NCBI GenBank assembly: GCA_035528235.1
Contig: DATKZB010000059.1
Location: 1-11,241, forward strand
Length of the DNA stretch: 11,241 nucleotides
Direction: 5' to 3'
From: DATKZB01 sp035528235
GTDB taxonomy: Bacteria > Planctomycetota > Phycisphaerae > FEN-1346
Shown: positions 1 through 5,821 of the stretch, in pieces
Numbering within the stretch: position 1 is the stretch's first letter
Layout of the letters: each line of letters starts with the position of its first letter
Program-made: the position numbers and the translations under genes
The notes under the pieces: generated by a model
Databases searched by the model: none
Seen by the model: the letters and a program-made list of their open reading frames with translations, nothing else
Told to the model about the DNA's origin: nothing

Positions 1-2
1 CC

Positions 3-1754
3 GACGTCCTGCCCCTCGGGCAACTGGCGGGCGACCTGGGGCGCCTCGGCATCCGGGCCACGACGGTCCACAACGCCTGGGGACCGGCCGCGGTGCGCCT
101 CGGGCGCGACCGCGCCGCGGGCGACCCGGAAGGCTACCGGCTGACGGTCTCGCCGGCCGGGATAGAGATACACGCCTCAACGGACGCCGGGGCCTACTAC
201 GGCGTCGAGACGTTGCGGGAACTCGTCGTCGCCCACGGCCGGTCGCTGCCGGCCTGCGCCATCGACGACGCGCCCGCCTTCCGTCGCCGCGGGGTGTACC
301 TCGACTGCTCGCGCGGCAAGGTGCCGACGGTCCGGACCCTCAAGGCGTTTGTCGAGCGGCTGGCCCGCTGGAAGGTCAACGAACTGCAACTCTACGTCGA
401 GAACGTCTTCACGTTCCGCCGGCACCCCGCCATCGGCCGCGGGTACAGCCCGTTCACGCCCGAGGAACTGCTGGCCGTCCAGGACCACTGCCGGCGGCAC
501 CACGTGCGGTTCGTCGGGTCGCTGGCCAGTTTCGGGCACTTCGAGAAGATTCTCCAGTTGCCCGCGTACCGTCACCTGGGCGAGACACCGGGCTTCCAGG
601 GCTGGCCGGGCGGCACGACCCTGTGCCCGGGCGACGCCGGCTCCATCCGGCTGCTGGGCGAGATGTACGAGGAGTTCCTGCCCCTGTTCGAGACCGACGA
701 CTTCAACGTCTGCTGCGACGAGACGTGGGAACTCGGCAAGGGCCGCAGCCGGCGCCGGGCCGAGCGAGTCGGCGTCGGACGCGTGTACCTCGACTTCCTC
801 AAGAAGATCCACGGCCTGTGCCTGCGGCACGGTAAGCGCATGAACGCCTGGGCCGACATCGTCCTGGACCATGCGGAACTCCTGCCGGACGTGCCCAAAG
901 ACATCTGCATGTTGAACTGGGACTACGACCCGCGCGGCAGCCGCATACCGCGGACGCGCGAGATAACCGCCGCCGGGCTCCCCACCATGGTCTGCCCGGG
1001 CACGAACTCGTGGAACAGCCACGGCTGTCGCCTCGTGATGGGCATGAAGAACATCGCCCGCTTCGCCCGCGAGGGCCTGGCGCGCGGCGTCGAAGGCCTG
1101 CTCAACACGGACTGGGGCGACGGCGGCCACCGGAACATGCTGGCCGTCAGCCTGCACAACCACGCCTACGGCGCCGCCCAGAGTTGGCATCCGCGCGGCG
1201 TCGCCGACCGCCGGTTCACCGAGCGGTTCTGCCTGCACGCGTTCGGCTCGGCCGACCCTGATTTGGCCCGCGCCATCCGCACCCTCGGCCACGCCGACGA
1301 GACAATCGGTTCGCCCCACGGCAACGGCGGGCTGCTCTATCGCCTCTTCTTCGGGCGCCTCGGCCGACTCGCCCGACGAAACGATTGGACGGTGGCGCCG
1401 CTCGCGAACATCTCCGCGTCCGCCCTCGCAGCGCACCAGCGGGCCCTGGCCGCACTACGATGGCCCAAGGTGCCGGCGCGCCGCGATCCGTTTCTGCACG
1501 TCACCTTCGAGGAATACGCCCTGGCCGCGCAACTGGACACGGTGGCGTGCGAGCGGACGGCGGCCCTGCGGCAGATGCTCGACGGAAAGTCGCCCTCGCC
1601 GGCCGCGTGGCGTCGCCTCATCGCCGCCACGAAGGAACTCGCCCGAGACTTCGAGCGCGTCTGGCTCCTCGGCAACAAGCCGTCGCGGCTGTGCGACAAT
1701 CTCAAGGGGCTCCGCCAAGCCGTGACGGACTACCAGCGGCTCTCGCGGCGATGA
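3..1754 (+). CDS. GH20-type beta-N-acetylhexosaminidase, 5' end outside window
   Basis: The reading frame is open from base 3, so the GTG at 93 is probably internal and the true start lies upstream. The visible protein begins in what looks like the small alpha/beta domain that precedes the GH20 barrel (segment ending AYYGVETLRELV). The catalytic barrel follows from about RRGVYLDCSRGKV. Counting from the GTG at 93, the Asp-Glu pair expected for substrate-assisted GH20 catalysis is D209-E210, in NVCCDETWELGKG (bases 717-722). Family members remove terminal GlcNAc or GalNAc from glycans, including muropeptides and chitin oligomers. The start is missing, so export cannot be judged. The gene converges on murQ with only 4 bases between the two stop codons, leaving no room for a terminator. 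Sitting beside murQ and anmK suggests, but does not prove, that it acts on peptidoglycan fragments. Family assignment is fairly sure; substrate is unknown. Confidence 0.82.
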   Translation, partial: DVLPLGQLAGDLGRLGIRATTVHNAWGPAAVRLGRDRAAGDPEGYRLTVSPAGIEIHASTDAGAYYGVETLRELVVAHGRSLPACAIDDAPAFRRRGVYLDCSRGKVPTVRTLKAFVERLARWKVNELQLYVENVFTFRRHPAIGRGYSPFTPEELLAVQDHCRRHHVRFVGSLASFGHFEKILQLPAYRHLGETPGFQGWPGGTTLCPGDAGSIRLLGEMYEEFLPLFETDDFNVCCDETWELGKGRSRRRAERVGVGRVYLDFLKKIHGLCLRHGKRMNAWADIVLDHAELLPDVPKDICMLNWDYDPRGSRIPRTREITAAGLPTMVCPGTNSWNSHGCRLVMGMKNIARFAREGLARGVEGLLNTDWGDGGHRNMLAVSLHNHAYGAAQSWHPRGVADRRFTERFCLHAFGSADPDLARAIRTLGHADETIGSPHGNGGLLYRLFFGRLGRLARRNDWTVAPLANISASALAAHQRALAALRWPKVPARRDPFLHVTFEEYALAAQLDTVACERTAALRQMLDGKSPSPAAWRRLIAATKELARDFERVWLLGNKPSRLCDNLKGLRQAVTDYQRLSRR

Positions 1755-1758
1755 GCCG

Positions 1759-2664
1759 TCAGGACCCGTCCTCGATGGCGCGGCGGAGGGCGCTGTCGCT
1801 CTCGCCCAGGATTCGCCGCGCTTCGGCGTAGCCCACCTTGCGGAAATGCATGACCACGGCGGGTTTGAGTTCCCCGTGCGCCCGCTTCAGAAGGGCGCCG
1901 GCCCGCGTCCGACCGAGGCCCGTCAACTCGGCCACGATCCGTTCGGCCCGGTCGCGGAGTTTGGCGTTCGTCGCCCTCAGGTCCACCATCAGGTTGCCGT
2001 AGACCTTGCCGAGTTGGATCATGGCGGTGGTCGTCAGCGTGTTGAGGACCAGTTTGGTGGCCGTGCCGGCCTTCATCCGCGTCGACCCGGTCACGACCTC
2101 GGGCCCGACGATGGGGTTGATGACCACGTCGACGCGGACGGAGTCCTTGACCTCGGGCGCGCACGTGACGAAAACCGTGCCGGCCCCCACCTGGCGGCCA
2201 CGCCGCACGGCCCCGCGGACGAACGGCGTCATGCCGCACGCGGCAATGCCCACGACCACGTCGCGCGGCCTGAGGCCCCGCTTGTCGACGGCCGCGGCGC
2301 CGTCCGCCGCATGGTCCTCGGCCCCCTCGGCCGACCGGACGAGGGCCCCGCGCCCGCCGGCGATAATCCCCTGGACCATCGACGGCGGCGTGCCGAACGT
2401 GGGCGGACACTCCGAGGCGTCGAGCACGCCCAGGCGGCCGCTCGTCCCGGCACCGACGTAAAAGAGCCGGCCGCCGCGCCGCAGGCGCTCGACGATGAGG
2501 TCAACCGCGGCGGCCATGGCCCGCCGCTCCCGCCCGACGGCGGCCGCCACCTTGCGGTCCTCGGCGTTGATGAGGTCGACCATCTGGAGCGTCGTCCGGC
2601 GGTCGATGTCGCGGCTGCGGGGGTTCCGCTGCTCGGTCGTCAGTTTCGAGCGGTCTTTCACCAT
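1759..2664 (-). CDS. murQ: N-acetylmuramic acid 6-phosphate etherase MurQ
   Basis: This 301-residue protein matches MurQ in length and along its whole sequence. MurQ is a cytoplasmic SIS-domain lyase that cleaves the D-lactyl ether of MurNAc-6-phosphate, giving GlcNAc-6-phosphate and D-lactate. Visible signatures are YVGAGTSGRLGVLDASECPP (about 69-88), whose E85 corresponds to E. coli E83; SAEGAED (111-117), whose E116 corresponds to E114; IVGPEVVTGSTRMKAGTATK; and GNLMVDL. The segment GIAACGMTPFV (139-149) replaces the GIAASGRTPYV I recall from E. coli, so a Ser and an Arg of the sugar-phosphate loop are Cys and Met here. The ATG at 2664 has AGGA six bases upstream. It is probably co-directional and functionally linked with anmK, which supplies its substrate, but a 181-bp gap full of palindromes separates them. 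It may therefore have its own promoter or be read through. Confidence 0.95.
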   Translation of the reverse strand: MVKDRSKLTTEQRNPRSRDIDRRTTLQMVDLINAEDRKVAAAVGRERRAMAAAVDLIVERLRRGGRLFYVGAGTSGRLGVLDASECPPTFGTPPSMVQGIIAGGRGALVRSAEGAEDHAADGAAAVDKRGLRPRDVVVGIAACGMTPFVRGAVRRGRQVGAGTVFVTCAPEVKDSVRVDVVINPIVGPEVVTGSTRMKAGTATKLVLNTLTTTAMIQLGKVYGNLMVDLRATNAKLRDRAERIVAELTGLGRTRAGALLKRAHGELKPAVVMHFRKVGYAEARRILGESDSALRRAIEDGS

Positions 2665-2687
2665 GGCCGGTCCTGGCTCCCCGTGCT

Positions 2688-2834
2688 ACTACAACGCCAC
2701 GTGGGCCTTTGCGCCACGTGAGCCTTTGCGCGGTGGGTCCCCGTACCCACCGCGCAAGAAACGGCGTTCCTGGCCGCACCACGGCGCCTCGCGCGGCGGG
2801 TGCGGGGACCCGCCGCGCAAAGCGGCATTGTAGT
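2688..2834. repeat. REPIN/MITE-like element, family II (paired inverted palindromes with terminal repeats)
   Basis: This element nearly fills the anmK-murQ gap. Two 28-bp palindromes lie at 2728-2755 and 2791-2818. Their arms are GCGCGGTGGGT/ACCCACCGCGC and GCGCGGCGGGT/ACCCGCCGCGC, each with a 6-base loop. The second palindrome is the reverse complement of the first at 25 of 28 positions, with 35 bases between them, so they are inverted copies of one unit. The outer ends carry short inverted repeats: ACTACAACGCC at 2688-2698 and the complement of ACTACAATGCC at 2824-2834 (10 of 11 match). There is no coding capacity. Each palindrome could form a strong RNA hairpin between the two genes. It has no T-run, so it is not a classical intrinsic terminator. 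Confidence 0.75.
2696..2729. repeat. Two tandem copies of a 17-bp unit
   Basis: GCCACGTGGGCCTTTGC (2696-2712) is followed directly by GCCACGTGAGCCTTTGC (2713-2729), which differs at one base. The pair sits at the left end of the palindromic element between anmK and murQ, and its last bases run into the first palindrome. It looks like slippage duplication of an end of that element. The CACGTG hexamer inside each copy is palindromic, but no regulator can be inferred from it. Confidence 0.7.
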
Positions 2835-2845
2835 CCTGCTCGCGC

Positions 2846-4042
2846 TCAAGCAAACCCAATCTTCCTTCGCCCCGGCACGATTTTCCCGAGCACGACTCGC
2901 CGATCGGCGCCCGTGGCGCCGGGGACGTTGCCGGCCGCGCCGCGCATCGTCTCGTAGGCGAGGACGGCGAAGGACACGGCCTCCTTGGCATCGGCGTCGA
3001 TGCCGAGGTCATCGGTCAGCCGCACGGCGGCCGGCGCCAGCACCTGGCGCAGATGCTTGACGAGCGTGCGGTTTCGCGTGCCGCCGCCGCAGAGAATGAC
3101 CTCGTCCACCGGTCCCGGCAAGAGCCGACGGTACGCATGGGCGATGCTCTCCGCCGTGAAGGCCGTGACGGTTGCCAGGATGTCGCGCGGGGCGACTCGC
3201 CTCTTTCGCGCGCGGCTGTAGACGTCGTCGGCAAACGCCACGCCGAACACCTCGCGGCCCGTCGACTTGGGCGGCCGGCGTCCGAGGTACGGGTGCGCCA
3301 TCAACTCGGCAAGGAGCGACTCGTTCACCCGGCCGCGCGCGGCCATTCGGCCACCTGCGTCATACGCGGCCTTGCCGCGCGTGACACGCTGGGCCACGCG
3401 GTCGATGATCATGTTGCCCGGCCCCGTGTCGAACGCCAAGAGGGCATCGAGCGAGCCGCCCGCCGCAAGGTACGTCACGTTCGCGATGCCGCCGATGTTC
3501 TGCACGGCGCGGCTGCGTCGCGGGTGGGCAAAGAGAAGGTAATCGACGTACGGGACCAGGGGGGCGCCCTGACCGCCGGCGGCGACGTCGCGGGGGCGGA
3601 AGTCGGCCACCGTCGTGATGCCGGTCCGCTCGGCAATGACGCAGGGCTCGCCAATCTGGAGCGTCGAGCGAACCACGCGCCGGCCCGATCGCCGCCCTCG
3701 CGGCAGGTGGCACACCGTCTGCCCGTGCGAGCCGACCAAGTCGATGGAACCCAGGCCGATGCCGCTGCGGCGGCACACCCGCACGAGCGCATCGGCGAAC
3801 ACCTCGCCCAGGAGAAAGTTCAGGTGGCACAGGTCGTCGACGCGAGCCGTCCCGATGTCGAACAGGCCGAAGAGTTGCCGCCTGAGCGCCGCGCGATACG
3901 CCACACACCCAAAGGCCAGCACCTGGAGGCCGCGCGGGCCGATGTCGACGACGGCCACGTCGACGCCGTCGGCCGACGTGCCGGACATCAGCCCGGCCAC
4001 GCGGCACGACCGGTCGAAACGTGGCGTCGGCAGTCGGGGCAC
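2846..4042 (-). CDS. anmK: Anhydro-N-acetylmuramic acid kinase AnmK
   Basis: AnmK uses ATP to open and phosphorylate 1,6-anhydro-MurNAc from cell-wall turnover, giving MurNAc-6-phosphate for MurQ. It acts in the cytoplasm and has the ASKHA/hexokinase-like fold. The conserved blocks appear in order: LMSGTSADGVD near the N-terminus (18-28), GSHGQT (about 104-109), DFRPRDVAAGGQGAPLVP (about 147-164, with the likely catalytic Asp), NIGGIANV, FDTGPGNMIID, PKSTGREVFG, LCGGGTRN and a C-terminal GNVPGATGADRRVVLGKI. The frame stays open upstream to 4171. I chose the GTG at 4042 because AGGAG lies six bases before it, it falls just after the SDR stop, and it puts the MSGTS block at the usual place. The result is 398 residues, close to the family size. 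Fourteen bases separate it from the SDR, so the two are very likely co-transcribed. Confidence 0.95.
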   Translation of the reverse strand: MPRLPTPRFDRSCRVAGLMSGTSADGVDVAVVDIGPRGLQVLAFGCVAYRAALRRQLFGLFDIGTARVDDLCHLNFLLGEVFADALVRVCRRSGIGLGSIDLVGSHGQTVCHLPRGRRSGRRVVRSTLQIGEPCVIAERTGITTVADFRPRDVAAGGQGAPLVPYVDYLLFAHPRRSRAVQNIGGIANVTYLAAGGSLDALLAFDTGPGNMIIDRVAQRVTRGKAAYDAGGRMAARGRVNESLLAELMAHPYLGRRPPKSTGREVFGVAFADDVYSRARKRRVAPRDILATVTAFTAESIAHAYRRLLPGPVDEVILCGGGTRNRTLVKHLRQVLAPAAVRLTDDLGIDADAKEAVSFAVLAYETMRGAAGNVPGATGADRRVVLGKIVPGRRKIGFA

Positions 4043-4048
4043 ATCTAT

Positions 4049-4053
4049 CTCCT
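4049..4053 (-). promoter_or_regulatory. Ribosome binding site that fixes the anmK GTG start
   Basis: On the minus strand the sequence reads AGGAG, then ATAGAT, then GTG. The spacing of six bases and the location inside the 14-base gap after the SDR stop codon favour the GTG at 4042 over the ATG-initiated extension to 4171, which would overlap the end of the SDR gene by 115 bases. Confidence 0.6.
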
Positions 4054-4056
4054 GCC

Positions 4057-4825
4057 CTACAGCGCGGCCAGGATTCCGCCATCGACGTAGAGAATCTGGC
4101 CGTTGACGAAGTCCGACGCCCGCGACGCCAGAAACACCGCGGCGCCGACCAGTTCTTCGGGGTCGCCCCACCGGCCGGCGGGTGTGCGGCGGCGGATCCA
4201 GGCGCCGAACTCAGGATCGTCGGCCAGTTTCCGCGTCATCTCGGTCAGGAAGTAACCCGGCCCGATGCCGTTCGCCTGGATGTTGTGCCGCGCCCACTCC
4301 ACCGTCATGGCCCGCGTGAGCATTTTCAGGCCGCCCTTGGAGGCGGCGTAGTTGCCGGTGGTCTCGCGGCCGACCTCGCTCATGAGCGAGCAGATGTTGA
4401 TAATCTTGCCGCGACGCCGCTCGATCATGCCGCGCACCACGCGCCGGCTCACCAGGAAGACCGCGGTCAGGTTCGTATCCAGGACCTCTCGCCAGGCGCC
4501 CTCGTCGAGCGACTCAAGGGCCCCGCGCCGCTGGACCCCCGCGTTGTTGACGAGGATGTCGATGGGCCCGACCTGGCCTTCGATGGCACTCAAGCCCTGA
4601 GTCGATGGCCGCGGCATCGGTCACGTCGAAGGGACACGGGCTGACCCTCAGGCCCTGGTCGCGCAGGGCGTCGGCGGCCGCCGCCAGTCTCGTCTCGTCC
4701 CTGCCGTTGAGCACGAGCGCGGCCCCCGCGCGGCCGAGCCCGCGGGCGATGGTCAGCCCCAGGCCCCGGCTGGACCCGGTGACCAGGGCCGTGCGTCCCG
4801 TCAGATCGAACAGGTCGGCAGCCAT
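4057..4825 (-). pseudogene. SDR oxidoreductase, gluconate 5-dehydrogenase-like, with apparent +1 frameshift
   Basis: A classical short-chain dehydrogenase is split over two frames. From the ATG at 4825 (GGAAGGA about nine bases upstream) the first frame reads MAADLFDLTGRTALVTGSSR onward, holding the nucleotide-binding TGSSRGLG, as far as AAAIDSG. The second frame continues as LSAIEGQVGPIDILVNNAG and holds NNAG, the catalytic Ser in NICSLMSE, YAASK and the C-terminal VNGQILYVDGG. Removing one base near the GGG run at 4595-4597 joins them into about 255 residues, a normal SDR length. Overall it resembles gluconate 5-dehydrogenase or 2-deoxygluconate 3-dehydrogenase (NAD(P)-dependent sugar-acid oxidoreductases). 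All key residues survive on both sides, so a sequencing or assembly indel is as likely as a recent real mutation. It heads the anmK transcription unit and is divergent from hisF. Confidence 0.82.
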
Positions 4826-4855
4826 GCGACGATTCCTTCCAGCCGGCACGTGCAG

Positions 4856-4884
4856 TTGACACGGCCAGCGTCCCCGCGTAGTGT
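4856..4884 (+). promoter_or_regulatory. Likely sigma-70-type promoter for hisF
   Basis: A perfect -35 hexamer TTGACA (4856-4861) is followed after exactly 17 bases by TAGTGT (4879-4884), a weak -10. The expected start lies near 4891, about 24 bases before the hisF ATG at 4915, and AGGAGG at 4901-4906 follows with an 8-base spacing. A 10-bp palindrome CCCGGCCGGG (4886-4895) sits right at the expected start point and could be an operator or chance. The 89-bp gap is shared with the divergent SDR-anmK unit, for which I see no equally good promoter. Confidence 0.5.
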
Positions 4885-4914
4885 ACCCGGCCGGGAACCC
4901 AGGAGGAAGCCACA

Positions 4915-5679
4915 ATGGACTATCGGCGCATCATCCCCTGCCTCGACGTCAAGGGCGGCCGGCTGGTCAAGGGCGTGCACTTTGTGGACCTCAAGGAAGT
5001 GGGCGACCCCGCCGAAGCCGGCGCCGCGTACAGCGAAGCCGGCGCCGACGAACTGGTGTTCCTCGACATCACGGCGACCATCGAGAACCGCCAGACGATG
5101 CTCGATGCCGTCAAGCGGACCGCCAAGCGCATTACGGTGCCGTTGACCGTCGGCGGAGGCATCCGCAGCGCCGACGACATCCAGGCCCTACTGGCAGCCG
5201 GGGCCACCAAGGTCTCGATCAACACGGCCGCCGTGCTCAACCCCGACGTGGTGGCCGAGGCGGCCGACGAGTTCGGGGCCGAGTGCATTACGATCGCCAT
5301 CGACACCCGCCAGAACAGCAGTCTGCCCTCCGGCTTCGAGGTCATGATCAACGGCGGCCGCAAGGGCGCCGGCATCGACGCCGTCGAATGGGCCGGCAAG
5401 GTCGAAGACCTGGGGGCCGGGGCCATCCTGCCCACCAGCATGGACGCCGACGGGACCCAGGCCGGGTACGACCTGCCGATGACCCGCGCGATCGCCGACG
5501 CGGTCAGCCTGCCGGTGATTGCCTCGGGCGGCGCGGGGACACTGGAACACCTGTACGACGCCGTCGTCGAAGGCCACGCCGACGCCGTCCTGGTGGCCTC
5601 GATTGCGCACTTCGGCACGTTCACCATCCGCCAGATGAAGGAATACCTGGCCGGCCGGGGCATCCCGGTGCGGATGTAG
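4915..5679 (+). CDS. hisF: Imidazole glycerol phosphate synthase cyclase subunit HisF
   Basis: HisF is the (beta/alpha)8 cyclase half of imidazole glycerol phosphate synthase. With ammonia delivered by HisH it converts PRFAR to imidazole glycerol phosphate and AICAR in histidine biosynthesis. At 254 residues it has the family length. The catalytic aspartates are D11 in IPCLDVKGGR and D130 in ITIAID. The phosphate-binding segments VGGGIRS and IASGGAGTLEH and the TSMDADGTQAGYD loop are in place. The start is firm: ATG with AGGAGG eight bases upstream. No hisH, hisA or other histidine gene lies next to it, so the pathway genes are dispersed or the gene was moved. It converges with the purF-like gene across a 142-bp gap filled by a paired-palindrome repeat, which may end both transcripts. 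Confidence 0.97.
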   Translation: MDYRRIIPCLDVKGGRLVKGVHFVDLKEVGDPAEAGAAYSEAGADELVFLDITATIENRQTMLDAVKRTAKRITVPLTVGGGIRSADDIQALLAAGATKVSINTAAVLNPDVVAEAADEFGAECITIAIDTRQNSSLPSGFEVMINGGRKGAGIDAVEWAGKVEDLGAGAILPTSMDADGTQAGYDLPMTRAIADAVSLPVIASGGAGTLEHLYDAVVEGHADAVLVASIAHFGTFTIRQMKEYLAGRGIPVRM

Positions 5680-5685
5680 TCCTGC

Positions 5686-5793
5686 ACGCAACCTCGGAAC
5701 TTCATCCCGCCTGGCGGCCTTCCCAGGCCGCCAGGAATCCGCATCGGGCCCAATCGCGGCGGCCTGGGAAGGCCGCCGCGCGGCAAGTTGCGT
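5686..5793 (-). repeat. REPIN-like element, family I, copy A
   Basis: Two inverted copies of one 20-bp palindrome lie between the convergent ends of hisF and the purF-like gene. GGCGGCCTTCCCAGGCCGCC is at 5713-5732 and its exact reverse complement at 5758-5777, separated by 25 bases. Each forms an 11-bp stem with a 4-base loop (5710-5735 and 5755-5780). The flanks carry a 7-bp inverted repeat, ACGCAAC at 5686-5692 and GTTGCGT at 5787-5793. Read on the minus strand, the order and spacer match copies B and C. Strand indicates that orientation. It may serve as a two-way transcription barrier, although no T-run follows either hairpin. Confidence 0.8.
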
Positions 5794-5821
5794 TGTGAAA
5801 GGTGTACCGGTCGGGGGCGGG

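Noticed and set aside
177..1436. Long minus-strand reading frame (419 codons) opposite the hexosaminidase
   Set aside because: It lies wholly inside a gene with clear family motifs; its product is low-complexity Arg/Ala/Val/Gly with no recognisable domain. Long open shadows are expected at this GC content.
2688..2834. Palindromic repeats read as a short CRISPR array
   Set aside because: There are only two units, in inverted and not direct orientation, with no series of unique spacers and no cas genes.
3053..4090. Plus-strand frame of 345 codons opposite anmK
   Set aside because: AnmK motifs run continuously on the other strand; the product is compositionally biased and has no ribosome binding site of note.
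4590..4605. Programmed +1 frameshift in the SDR
   Set aside because: No stop codon or rare-codon pause lies at the junction and no such control is known for SDRs; mutation or sequence error is simpler.
5710..5735. Classical intrinsic terminator after hisF
   Set aside because: The stem is strong but no T-run follows on either strand, so I list it as a repeat, not a terminator.
4881..5798. Plus-strand frame of 305 codons overlapping hisF in another frame
   Set aside because: HisF occupies the region with all catalytic residues and a good ribosome binding site; the alternative product is mostly Arg/Gly/Pro.
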